64,000 nucleotides of DNA, taken from positions 26,617-90,616 of the forward strand of contig NGUZ01000007.1 of NCBI GenBank assembly GCA_002154655.1, written 5' to 3'. How positions within the stretch are numbered: position 1 is the stretch's first letter; each line of letters opens with the position of its first letter. A program made the position numbers and the translations under genes. This document shows, piece by piece, positions 35,311 to 43,376 of this stretch. A model generated the notes under the pieces. That model was given only the letters and a program-made list of their open reading frames with translations, made no database searches and was not told the origin of the DNA. The DNA comes from Corynebacterium kefirresidentii (GTDB taxonomy: Bacteria > Actinomycetota > Actinomycetes > Mycobacteriales > Mycobacteriaceae).

Positions 35311-36107
35311 CCCATCTTGGCGTAGAAGCTGCCCACCAGCGGTGCAATTACCGGGGTGGGCAGCACTTGGCTGAGGGTATTCATAGCCTTCGACAAGGGC
35401 CCTGGCACCACGCGGCGCTGGTTGCGGCGCATCGCTGCAATTGTTTCTTGGGAGCAAGACTCATAGGTGGTCCACAAGAAATCCGGAACTACCTTGTCCA
35501 CGATTGATTGGTCTTCTTCGGCGATGGTGGCCTCGCGCACTGGGCCGGGGGCGAGCAGGGTGCAAGATACGCCGGAGCCCTTTAGCTCGTAGTGTAGGGC
35601 CTCCGTAAACGCATTAACGCCGGCCTTGGTGAAGACATAAGTGGCGTTATTGGGGATGGGGATATTGCCCGCGGCAGAGCCGACATTACAAATGGCGCCG
35701 CTGCGGCGCGGCAGCATGTGCTCCAAGGCGGCCCGCGTGAGGTGATGGACAGCAGTGCCATTGAGCTCAAACTGGGTCGTCTCGTAGGACCAGTCCTGGT
35801 CCATGAAGGGGCCGAAGCTGGCGATGCCGGCGGAATTGACCAAGATAGATACCTCGTGGGTGGCGATGGTGTCAGTCACGCGGGCGACGTCATCAGCCAC
35901 GGCGAGATCCGCCGGTAGGGCGATGGCCTCGATATTGTGGCGCTGCTCGAGCTCCGCAGCAATGGACTCCAATAACTCGCGGCGACGGGCCACGAGGATG
36001 ACGTTATAACCCAGGGCGGCGAAATCCTGCGCCATGGCCTTGCCAATGCCTTGGCTGGCCCCCGTGACGAGGGCATAGGAGGTGCGGGAAGGGGCGGGAA
36101 GCGACAT
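35307..36107 (-). CDS. cmrA: Corynomycolate ketoreductase CmrA (SDR family)
   Basis: A 266-residue short-chain dehydrogenase: cofactor motif LVTGASQGIGKAM, NSAGIASFG, catalytic Ser in VGSAAGN, and Tyr-Lys in TYVFTKAGVN. In C. glutamicum and mycobacteria (Rv2509) CmrA reduces the beta-keto mycolic precursor in the final step of mycolate synthesis. The identification rests on length and on the orn neighbourhood, shared with Rv2509-Rv2511. Start ATG has GGAAAGGATT upstream, an ordinary ribosome site. An unrelated SDR cannot be excluded without alignment. Confidence 0.8.
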   Translation of the reverse strand: MSLPAPSRTSYALVTGASQGIGKAMAQDFAALGYNVILVARRRELLESIAAELEQRHNIEAIALPADLAVADDVARVTDTIATHEVSILVNSAGIASFGPFMDQDWSYETTQFELNGTAVHHLTRAALEHMLPRRSGAICNVGSAAGNIPIPNNATYVFTKAGVNAFTEALHYELKGSGVSCTLLAPGPVREATIAEEDQSIVDKVVPDFLWTTYESCSQETIAAMRRNQRRVVPGPLSKAMNTLSQVLPTPVIAPLVGSFYAKMG

Positions 36108-36152
36108 GGTTAATCCTTTCCGGGATGGGGCATGGTGAGACCTAGCGTAAAC

Positions 36153-36194
36153 AAAAAGCCTTGAAGCGGCGAGAAACTCGGCGCCTCAAGGCTT
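36153..36194 (-). terminator. Terminator downstream of tRNA-Arg
   Basis: Minus-strand hairpin AAGCCTTGA...TCAAGGCTT with an inner CGCCGAG/CTCG stem, followed by a T run (complement of 36153-36157). Confidence 0.85.
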
Positions 36195-36201
36195 CGCGCG
36201 G

Positions 36202-36275
36202 TGCCCCCAGCAGGATTCGAACCCGCGACACATGGGGTAGAAACCCACTGCTCTAATCCACTGAGCTATGGGGGC
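36202..36275 (-). tRNA. tRNA-Arg (anticodon TCT)
   Basis: A 74-nt tRNA without encoded CCA. Acceptor GCCCCCA pairs with TGGGGGC. Anticodon stem GTGGG/CCCAT with loop TTTCTAC gives TCT. T-arm CGGGTTCGAATCCTG. A TACTAT -10 box is at 36289-36294 (minus strand). Confidence 0.95.
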
Positions 36276-36314
36276 TTATGACCCACTCATAGTAGCCCAC
36301 GACGGCGGGGAAAC

Positions 36315-37232
36315 CTAAGCCAGGGTGCGCTGCGGGGCGCGAAGGATGTCCACCAAGGCCTGGGCGGCAGTGGTTAGCTCGCGATCCGTGCGGTAGGCCA
36401 CGATGGCGTAGTAGTGCGGCAGCTCATCGGAAATTGGGCGGTTGATAATGCCCTGTGGCTGCACAGCGGGCGCGCAATTGGGCACGATACTTACGCCCAG
36501 GCCGCTGGAGACCATGGGAATGGCGCCATTAAGGCTGGCTACCTCCTGGGTCCTGTCTGGTTTGAGGCTAGGGCGGCTATTCCATAGGTCGCTATAGAAC
36601 TCTGCTAGCTCAGGAAGCTCGCGGCTGCGCGGCGGAATGAGCCAGGTTTCGCCGCGCAGGTCCGCGAGCGAGACGGGAGACTCAAGCTCTGCAAGGCGGT
36701 GGGGTAGGGCGACAGAGTAATCAAACGTGGCCACTTGGTGGACGGTGAGCTCGTGGGCGTAGCGGCGGATGAAGGCCTTCGGGTCGGACGTCGGCAAAAG
36801 CGCTAGGTCCACCTGGCCGTCCAGCAGGCGTTTGATGGCGGTGGCTGGCGCGGCGTCGTCCAGCGAGATAGTGGCAGTGGGGTAAATCCGCTTCAGTTCG
36901 GCCAGGGCGGAAGGGGTAAATTCCCAGTTCAAAATGGGGGCGGAGGCGAGGGAAACGGTGCTGGCCTTGTCGCCGGTGATTTCGCTGATATGGCGCTGGG
37001 TTTCGCTCAGTAAAGCGTCAACCTTGACGGCCGTTTCATAGACATAATCGCCGGCCTCCGTGGTGGAGACGCCGGAGCGCCCGCGCGAAAGGAGCTGGGC
37101 ATTAAGTTCCTTTTCTAGCTTTCGTATGGAAAGGCTCAGGGACGGCTGGGTCATGTCGAGGGACTCGGCAGCGTGCGTGAAGGAGCCATTGTCTACAACG
37201 GCGCGGAAATAAAGAAGTTGACGGGTGTCCAT
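36315..37232 (-). CDS. LysR-family transcriptional regulator
   Basis: A 305-residue regulator. The N-terminal winged helix-turn-helix is MDTRQLLYFRAVVDNGSFTH with AAESLDMTQPSLSLSIRKLE. The effector domain has VSLASAPILNWEFTPSAL. In-frame ATGs also exist at 37244 and 37241. I choose 37232 because MDTRQL is the usual LysR start and GGAG precedes it. It is divergent from the CopD-CtaG gene, and a LysR-type palindrome lies in the 75-bp gap. That gene is therefore a likely target. The effector is unknown. Confidence 0.88.
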   Translation of the reverse strand: MDTRQLLYFRAVVDNGSFTHAAESLDMTQPSLSLSIRKLEKELNAQLLSRGRSGVSTTEAGDYVYETAVKVDALLSETQRHISEITGDKASTVSLASAPILNWEFTPSALAELKRIYPTATISLDDAAPATAIKRLLDGQVDLALLPTSDPKAFIRRYAHELTVHQVATFDYSVALPHRLAELESPVSLADLRGETWLIPPRSRELPELAEFYSDLWNSRPSLKPDRTQEVASLNGAIPMVSSGLGVSIVPNCAPAVQPQGIINRPISDELPHYYAIVAYRTDRELTTAAQALVDILRAPQRTLA

Positions 37233-37245
37233 AAGCTCCATCATG

Positions 37246-37268
37246 ACACATGTAAAGACAAAATGTGT
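37246..37268. promoter_or_regulatory. LysR-type operator (ACACAT-N11-ATGTGT)
   Basis: A perfect 6-bp inverted repeat ACACAT / ATGTGT with 11 nt between, containing the T-N11-A core of LysR sites. It lies between the divergent LysR and CopD-CtaG genes. Confidence 0.65.
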
Positions 37269-37307
37269 GTTAGGTGGGGAACTAGGTTGCGCTATACAAT
37301 GCGCACT

Positions 37308-39350
37308 ATGGCAAATGAGCAGGTTAACAGTGTAAATAAGGCGGGGAAGAAACCTCGTTCTTCCTGGGGAATTTATGTCGCGGCGATGCTTATTGCCGGC
37401 TTGATCGCTGGTTTCATTTCCCTGTTCCTCCTCGCCGATTCCCTAGCGGCCCTGGGAATTCCAGACCCCGGCCGCATTACCACCTTTGGCCTGCCGCTCT
37501 TTCGCGGCTTGGCTTGGATACTCATGGCTTTGTCCATCGGCTCGTTCTTAGCCTCGTCGTTCCTCATTGCTCCGCGTGGAGACAACGCTGCGCTTATCGA
37601 CGCCCCCTTGTCCGTCGACGGCCACATCGCCGCGCGCACAGGTACCTGGGCTTCCTTCGGTATGGCGGCCGTAGGGCTAGTGGAAATTCCGCTCATTATG
37701 TCCGATCTCACCGGCACGCCATTTTTCCAGGTATTTGAACCTTCCACTATGAAGATGGCGTTGACGGAAATTTCTACCACCATTGTGTGGGGAATCTCCG
37801 TACTCATCGCCCTTGTCGTGGGCGTTCTTGGCTTGTGCGGTCGCGGCTGGTCGATGCAGCCGGTGCTGCTTTTCTTGTCCATCTTGCAGGTTGTGCCCAT
37901 CGGCATGGAAGGCCATTCCGCGGCTGGTGGTGACCACGACTATGGCACCAATTCGCTCCTGTGGCACTTGGTCTTTGTCATGCTGTGGGTAGGCGGGCTC
38001 ATGGCGCTAATCGCTCATGGTCGGCGCCTTGGCCCCAATCTCGCCTTTGCGGTAAAGCGTTACTCCGGCATTGCCTTCATGGCCATTGTGGTGCTGGCAG
38101 TATCGGGCTTGATCAACACCCTCATCCGCATGAATATCTCCGATTTGGTGGATTCTGCCTATGGCATCATCTTGATCACTAAGTTCGTACTCACGATTTT
38201 GCTGGGAATCTTCGGCCTTGCTCACCGCGAGCTCACCATCCCGCAGCTGGGTAGGGATCCGCGCCTTTTTATCCGTATCGCCATTGTGGAAGTAGCTGTT
38301 ATGGCCGGCACCATTGGCGTGGCCATTACGCTGGGGCGCACCGTGCCCCCAGCGCCGCGCGATCCGAACCTCAACTCGATGCAGATTTTGATGGGCTATG
38401 AGCTCTTTGAAAAGCCCACGGTGCTCAACGTGTGGACTATGTTCCGCTTTGACATCATGTTCGGCACCATTGGCCTGCTCTTGGCCGCGGCGTATGGCTA
38501 CTGCGTCTACCGCGTGCATAAGCGTGGCCTGACGTGGAACAAGGGACGTACTGCATGGTTTATGAGCGGCGCGTTGGGTATGACCCTCGTGATGTCTACC
38601 GGCCTGGGACTTTATATGCCAGCGATGTACTCGATGCACATGTTGGTACATATGATTTTGTCGATGGCGGTACCTCTTCTGCTAGTCCTTGGTGCGCCAC
38701 TGACCCTGCTTATGGAGGCCTTTGAGCCTGGGCCAAAGGGTCAGCCGAGCCTGCATGACTATGCGCTGGCGGCCACCCAATCTAAGGTCGTCGCGTTTAT
38801 TACCAATCCGTTTGTCAATCTCGTGCAGTACCTATTTTTCCTGTACGTGTTGTATTTGTTCCCGAGCCTGTATCAATTTGCCATCTCGGAACACGCAGGC
38901 CACCTTATTATGAACTTCGCGTTCATCGTCTCTGGCTGCTTCTACTTTTGGGAAATCATCGGGCCGGACCCGCTTCCCAATCGTCGATCTACGCCATTCC
39001 GCTTGGCCGTGCTATTCCTTTCCATGCCGTTCCACCTTTTTGCTGGTGTATATCTCATGCAGCTGCAAAGCGTGCTGGGTGCCGACTTCTATCAGTATTT
39101 GGACCTGCCGTGGGATCAGGATCTGCTCCAAGATCAGCGCGTGGGCGGCGGCATTGCGTGGGGCTTTGGCCAGTTCCCGCTGGTCATCGTCTTTGGCAAG
39201 CTCTTCCTGGATTGGCTGGGCGATGACCGTGCTACCGCCCGCCGCCATGATATGCAGGCGGATGCGGACGATGATGCCGAATTGGAACGCTATAACGCGA
39301 TGCTGCAGGATATGGGACACGGCGATGAATCGAGCTTCCGCGGGCGCTAG
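37308..39350 (+). CDS. CopD copper-transport / CtaG cytochrome oxidase assembly fusion
   Basis: A 680-residue polytopic membrane protein. The first half (to about residue 330) is CopD-like, with His-bearing GDHDYGTNSLLWHLVFVMLW. The second half (about 370-650) is a caa3-type CtaG domain with MYSMHMLVHMILSMAVPLLL. Together they should supply copper to cytochrome c oxidase; the fusion is common in actinobacteria. TACAAT (37295-37300) precedes the ATG at 37308 by 7 nt, so the start is leaderless and the 45 upstream codons are not used. The LysR-type site lies 40 nt upstream. Confidence 0.88.
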   Translation: MANEQVNSVNKAGKKPRSSWGIYVAAMLIAGLIAGFISLFLLADSLAALGIPDPGRITTFGLPLFRGLAWILMALSIGSFLASSFLIAPRGDNAALIDAPLSVDGHIAARTGTWASFGMAAVGLVEIPLIMSDLTGTPFFQVFEPSTMKMALTEISTTIVWGISVLIALVVGVLGLCGRGWSMQPVLLFLSILQVVPIGMEGHSAAGGDHDYGTNSLLWHLVFVMLWVGGLMALIAHGRRLGPNLAFAVKRYSGIAFMAIVVLAVSGLINTLIRMNISDLVDSAYGIILITKFVLTILLGIFGLAHRELTIPQLGRDPRLFIRIAIVEVAVMAGTIGVAITLGRTVPPAPRDPNLNSMQILMGYELFEKPTVLNVWTMFRFDIMFGTIGLLLAAAYGYCVYRVHKRGLTWNKGRTAWFMSGALGMTLVMSTGLGLYMPAMYSMHMLVHMILSMAVPLLLVLGAPLTLLMEAFEPGPKGQPSLHDYALAATQSKVVAFITNPFVNLVQYLFFLYVLYLFPSLYQFAISEHAGHLIMNFAFIVSGCFYFWEIIGPDPLPNRRSTPFRLAVLFLSMPFHLFAGVYLMQLQSVLGADFYQYLDLPWDQDLLQDQRVGGGIAWGFGQFPLVIVFGKLFLDWLGDDRATARRHDMQADADDDAELERYNAMLQDMGHGDESSFRGR

Positions 39351-39352
39351 CC

Positions 39353-39420
39353 TGTGGATAACCGTTTAAAAATCTCCCCAAACTCTGTCCTTCGTTGACG
39401 GATACAACAAGTTATTCACA
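39353..39420. promoter_or_regulatory. Pair of inverted DnaA boxes upstream of ssb
   Basis: TGTGGATAA at 39353-39361 is the exact complement of TTATCCACA. TTATTCACA at 39412-39420 fits TTATNCACA. They face each other about 50 bp apart, flanked by CC and GG (CCTGTGGATAAC...GTTATTCACAGG). Possible DnaA control of the gene that follows. Confidence 0.5.
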
Positions 39421-39532
39421 GGGTTGGGGTCGCCGGCATGGTGTGGCTTGTGCGCGGGTATCAGGATGTGGAAACGAGCGAGGAAAACCACACTCGCCAA
39501 CCCAACTATCCAGCAAAGGATTTTCTAGCACC

Positions 39533-40174
39533 ATGTCCCAATACCCAATTACCTTGACCGGTCGCCTTACTCGCGACCCAATCTTGACCAAAACCTCCAC
39601 TGGGGCCTATAAAGCCAAGCTGCGCGTCGCCTCCTCGCGCCGGATCCCGGACCGCCAAGCCGATGCCGGTGTGGACAATACGGAAGGACACAACACCAAG
39701 GCGCCGCAGTGGCGTGACGTGGATCATCTTTATATCGACGTCGAGATGTGGAATCAATTCGCCATCAACGTGCGCAAATCCCTGGCAAAAGGCATGCCTC
39801 TAGTCATCGTGGGGTCTCTCGTTACCGAACAATGGCGCGATGACCAGGGGGCCGATCATTTCCGCACGTATATTAAGGCGCAGTACGTGGGCCTGGACTT
39901 GAACCGTCACGTTATCGGTACAAAGCGCCTCGTCCCGCAGTACAACCAGGAAAATATTGCGGTCCCAGAGCTGGGGGACAATGCTATCGAACCAGACGTG
40001 GACCACAGCCTGCCGCAACAACAGGTAGGGGCTGGAGATACCGCTGCAGATACTGCGGCTGACCGTTATCTAGCTGCACAAGCCGCAGCTGCTCGCGGTG
40101 GAGAAGAAGAGGCCTTCGACGCCGAGGTGGAAGAGGAAGCTGCCGAGGGGGAGTCCGCAACGGTCAACGCTTAA
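39533..40174 (+). CDS. ssb: Single-stranded DNA-binding protein
   Basis: A 213-residue OB-fold protein: ITLTGRLTRDPILTKTSTGA at the N-terminus, FAINVRKSLAKGMPLVIVGS in the middle. The C-terminal tail is acidic (EEEAFDAEVEEEAAEGE) but ends SATVNA. It lacks the terminal acidic-Pro-Phe tip through which SSB recruits partners. It corresponds in place to Rv2478c, the second SSB-like gene of mycobacteria, upstream of ettA. It is probably an auxiliary SSB and not the main replication SSB. Start ATG at 39533 has AAAGGA 12 nt upstream; the frame back to 39395 includes the DnaA-box region and is excluded. Confidence 0.85.
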   Translation: MSQYPITLTGRLTRDPILTKTSTGAYKAKLRVASSRRIPDRQADAGVDNTEGHNTKAPQWRDVDHLYIDVEMWNQFAINVRKSLAKGMPLVIVGSLVTEQWRDDQGADHFRTYIKAQYVGLDLNRHVIGTKRLVPQYNQENIAVPELGDNAIEPDVDHSLPQQQVGAGDTAADTAADRYLAAQAAAARGGEEEAFDAEVEEEAAEGESATVNA

Positions 40175-40188
40175 GCGTTTCGCCCCTT

Positions 40189-40229
40189 GCTTGATCGCCT
40201 CGGGCGTACCTGACCCGAGGCGATCAAGC
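40189..40229. repeat. Perfect 16-bp inverted repeat between ssb and ettA
   Basis: GCTTGATCGCCTCGGG (40189-40204) and its exact complement (40214-40229), with a 9-nt loop. No T run on either side, so it is not a standard terminator, although it may act as one after ssb. Confidence 0.8.
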
Positions 40230-40293
40230 GGTGGTTCTGATGTAGTGTTTGTGTAGATAAATACGTCTCCCAAATTTTTGCAAAGGGGTAAAA

Positions 40294-41964
40294 GTGGGCG
40301 AATTCATCTACACGATGAAAAACGTGCGCAAGGCAATTGGCGATAAGGTCATCCTTGACGATGTAACAATGGCGTTCTACCCAGGTGCCAAGATTGGTGT
40401 GGTCGGCCCCAATGGTGCCGGTAAGTCCTCCATTTTGAAGATTATGGCCGGCTTGGACCAGCCTTCCAATGGCGAGGCCTTCCTAGATCCGGGCGCCACC
40501 GTGGGTATCCTGCAGCAGGAGCCGCCGCTCAACGACGAGAAGACCGTGCGCGGCAACGTCGAAGAGGGCTTGGGCGAAATCTTTGAAAAGAAGCAGCGCT
40601 TCGAGCAGATCGCCGAAGAAATGGCCACCAACTACAGCGATGAGCTCATGGAAGAAATGGGCAAGCTGCAAGAAGAGCTCGATGCTGCTGATGCATGGGA
40701 GGTCGACTCCAAGATCGAGCAGGCAATGGAAGCTTTGCGCTGCCCGCCTTCCGATGCCCCGGTGACCAACCTATCTGGTGGTGAGCGCCGTCGCGTAGCG
40801 CTGGCTAAGCTCCTGCTTACTGAGCCAGACTTGTTGCTGCTCGATGAGCCTACGAACCACTTGGACGCCGAGTCTGTGCAGTGGCTGGAAAAGCACTTGG
40901 CTGATTATCCGGGCGCTGTCCTGGCCGTGACCCACGACCGCTACTTCCTCGACCACGTCGCGGGCTGGATTTGTGAGGTTGACCGCGGCAAGCTCTACCC
41001 ATACGAGGGTAACTACTCCACCTACCTGGATAAGAAGCAGGAGCGTCTGGAGGTTGCCGGCAAGAAGGACGCGAAGCTGCGCAAGCGCTTGAAGGACGAG
41101 CTGGAGTGGGTACGCTCCGGTGCGAAGGCTCGCCAGGCCAAGAACAAGGCCCGTCTGGAGCGCTACGAGGAGATGGCTGCAGAAGCCGAGAAGTACAAGA
41201 AGCTCGACTTCGAAGAGATCCAGATTCCTACCCCGCCGCGCTTGGGTAATAAGGTCGTGGAGGTCAAGGACCTGCAGAAGGGCTTTGATGGCCGCACCTT
41301 GATTAAGGACCTCTCTTTCACCCTGCCGCGCAACGGCATCGTGGGCGTTATCGGCCCGAACGGCGTGGGTAAGACCACCCTGTTTAAGACCATCGTTGGC
41401 CTGGAGCAGCCGGACGCCGGTTCCGTCGAGGTGGGCGATACCGTCAAGCTGTCTTACGTGGATCAGAACCGTGAGAATATCGATCCCGAGGCAACCGTCT
41501 GGGAGGTCGTCTCCGGCGGCCTGGATTATATTCACGTGGGCCAGAACGAAATGCCTTCGCGCGCCTACCTATCCGCTTTCGGTTTCAAGGGCCCGGACCA
41601 GCAAAAGCCGTCCAAGGTGCTCTCCGGTGGTGAGCGCAACCGCTTGAACTTGGCGCTGACCCTGAAAGAAGGCGGTAACCTGATCCTCCTTGACGAGCCG
41701 ACCAACGACTTGGATGTGGAAACCCTCGGCTCTCTGGAAAACGCGCTCGAGAAGTTCCCGGGTTGTGCCGTGGTGATTTCCCACGACCGCTGGTTCTTGG
41801 ACCGCACCTGTACCCACATCTTGGCCTGGGAGGGCAATGTGGAAGAAGGTCAGTGGTTCTGGTTTGAGGGTAACTTCGGCGATTATGAGAAGAATAAGGT
41901 CGACCGCCTTGGTGAAGAGGCAGCCCGTCCTTCTCGCGTGACCCACCGCAAGCTGACCCGCTAA
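40294..41964 (+). CDS. ettA: Energy-dependent translational throttle protein EttA (ABC-F)
   Basis: A soluble ABC-F protein that gates the ribosome E site according to ATP/ADP ratio. The 556-residue protein has two ABC domains: Walker A GPNGAGKSS and GPNGVGKTT, signatures LSGGERRRVALAKLL and LSGGERNRLNLALTL, Walker B LLLDEPTNHLD and ILLDEPTNDLD. The basic linker region between them (KARQAKNKARLERYEEM) is the P-site tRNA interaction motif. GTG start with AAAGGGG 6-7 nt upstream. Confidence 0.95.
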   Translation: MGEFIYTMKNVRKAIGDKVILDDVTMAFYPGAKIGVVGPNGAGKSSILKIMAGLDQPSNGEAFLDPGATVGILQQEPPLNDEKTVRGNVEEGLGEIFEKKQRFEQIAEEMATNYSDELMEEMGKLQEELDAADAWEVDSKIEQAMEALRCPPSDAPVTNLSGGERRRVALAKLLLTEPDLLLLDEPTNHLDAESVQWLEKHLADYPGAVLAVTHDRYFLDHVAGWICEVDRGKLYPYEGNYSTYLDKKQERLEVAGKKDAKLRKRLKDELEWVRSGAKARQAKNKARLERYEEMAAEAEKYKKLDFEEIQIPTPPRLGNKVVEVKDLQKGFDGRTLIKDLSFTLPRNGIVGVIGPNGVGKTTLFKTIVGLEQPDAGSVEVGDTVKLSYVDQNRENIDPEATVWEVVSGGLDYIHVGQNEMPSRAYLSAFGFKGPDQQKPSKVLSGGERNRLNLALTLKEGGNLILLDEPTNDLDVETLGSLENALEKFPGCAVVISHDRWFLDRTCTHILAWEGNVEEGQWFWFEGNFGDYEKNKVDRLGEEAARPSRVTHRKLTR

Positions 41965-41992
41965 GTAGCTGAAGCCTTTACTGAGGAGAATG

Positions 41993-42406
41993 ATGGCAAC
42001 CCCAAGTGTGCACACGTATCGTATTCAAACCCGCTGGTCGGATTTTGATATGTACGGCCACATGATGAATGCAAACTACATCGAGCTTGCCCAGGAGGCG
42101 CGCTTGGCCTTTGCGAAGGAACATATCTATTCCAAAGGCCTTGACTTCATTGCGTTCGTGCGCCACCTCGATGTGGACTTCCTTCGCCCGATGGAGTTTA
42201 AGGACACCACTACGGTGGAGGTAGAAACTACCATTTCGCAGATTGGCACCACCTCGTTTACCACCACCCAGCAGATCAAGGATGACCAGGGTGAAGTCGC
42301 GGCAACCGTGGAGTGCGTGCAGGTAGTCATTGATCGTCAGCAGCAGACTCCTCGTCCGCTGACGGAACAGGAAAAGGATATTCTGCAAAATACCGTGGCT
42401 AATTAA
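41993..42406 (+). CDS. Hotdog-fold acyl-CoA thioesterase (YbgC/4-HBA-CoA type)
   Basis: A 137-residue thioesterase with the 4HBT motif TRWSDFDMYGHMMNANYIEL (catalytic Asp region) and VDFLRPMEFKDTTTVE. GAGGAG lies 4 nt before the ATG at 41993. An ATG at 41990 is too close to that site. Corresponds to mycobacterial Rv2475c in the same ettA neighbourhood. Substrate unknown. Confidence 0.88.
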   Translation: MATPSVHTYRIQTRWSDFDMYGHMMNANYIELAQEARLAFAKEHIYSKGLDFIAFVRHLDVDFLRPMEFKDTTTVEVETTISQIGTTSFTTTQQIKDDQGEVAATVECVQVVIDRQQQTPRPLTEQEKDILQNTVAN

Positions 42407-42424
42407 CCGCGGAACAGAGCGAAG

Positions 42425-43087
42425 ATGAGAAAGGCAGGGCCCGAAGGCATGGTCACCGAAACTCTAGAAATTGGAAGCGGTGGACCTGGCCTTCGGGCCC
42501 TTGTCACGCGCGCGGTTGGCTTGGATTCGGGTGCTTCGGTGCGGCTACGCCAGCTGACTGACGACGTCGTCGATGTCTTTGTCACCACACCTTTCGAGGT
42601 GGTTGCCGCCCGCCGCGTGCAGGGCGTCGTTTCCCGCGACGGGGCAGTGGTTTCTGCGGCTACCCTGGCCGAACAGCTCAAGGAGCACGAATCGAGCGGA
42701 ACGCTAGATTTGGGACCTGCCCACGATGCGTCGTGGCCGGGAGCGCTTCCGCCGGCCACTGGCTACAGTGTGGTCGATACCTTGCCGGTTACCGTGGTAC
42801 GCGAGCTCTCCGATAAGGGCCAACAGCTGACCCGGCAATTTTCTGGCCCCATGGGTCCGCCATCCAGCTTGCTGAACCAGACCGTTGTCACGGTGGAGGC
42901 GGAAGGTGCCACGGTGGAAATCCCCATGCGCATGATTTTTGCCTGCACCAATTTGGGTTTGATCCCTGGTTTTTCCGCACCCATGGACGTGCCGCGGCAC
43001 CTGCGGGTGGCTCAGCTAGGCAGGTGGGTGCGCCTCGACGCCCCCTTTGGCAGCATCTACCGTTCCACCCGCCTGTCGCTGTTCTAA
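42425..43087 (+). CDS. Conserved actinobacterial protein of unknown function (Rv2474c-like by position)
   Basis: A protein of about 220 residues with no recognisable motif: mixed alpha/beta, VVAARRVQGVVSRDGAVV, PSSLLNQTVVTVEAEG, and the C-terminus FGSIYRSTRLSLF. It follows the thioesterase as Rv2474c follows Rv2475c in M. tuberculosis, with similar length. That position is the only basis for the comparison. The start is uncertain: ATG 42425, or ATG 42449 giving MVTETLEIG. Confidence 0.75.
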   Translation: MRKAGPEGMVTETLEIGSGGPGLRALVTRAVGLDSGASVRLRQLTDDVVDVFVTTPFEVVAARRVQGVVSRDGAVVSAATLAEQLKEHESSGTLDLGPAHDASWPGALPPATGYSVVDTLPVTVVRELSDKGQQLTRQFSGPMGPPSSLLNQTVVTVEAEGATVEIPMRMIFACTNLGLIPGFSAPMDVPRHLRVAQLGRWVRLDAPFGSIYRSTRLSLF

Positions 43088-43126
43088 CTTCGCTCGCTCG
43101 CGAAAAACCGGCCTGCCACGTAGCGG

Positions 43127-43141
43127 TTCTGTTCAACAGAA
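43127..43141. promoter_or_regulatory. Perfect palindrome in the ald upstream region
   Basis: TTCTGTT-C-AACAGAA, 7-bp arms. A related half-site CTCTGTTGAAC occurs at about 43230-43240. Both lie in the 289-bp gap before ald and are candidates for an alanine-responsive regulator. Confidence 0.45.
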
Positions 43142-43376
43142 TCGACGCGCACGCGTCCTGCTTTGGCGATTTTTGTCCGAAAGCAGTCCGTCTTAGGGGG
43201 AGGGGGACTCTGGCTAAGCGGGGTCGATACTCTGTTGAACTGCACATTTACAATATGGCTCGCTGTGTTTCTACCCCCGCTATGTGAATTCAGGAACATA
43301 GTGCCGCACGCAAACGTGTCCTGCGTTACCCTTACGTGGTCGATGTAATTTACTCCACCCACAAGGAGATTGTGTA

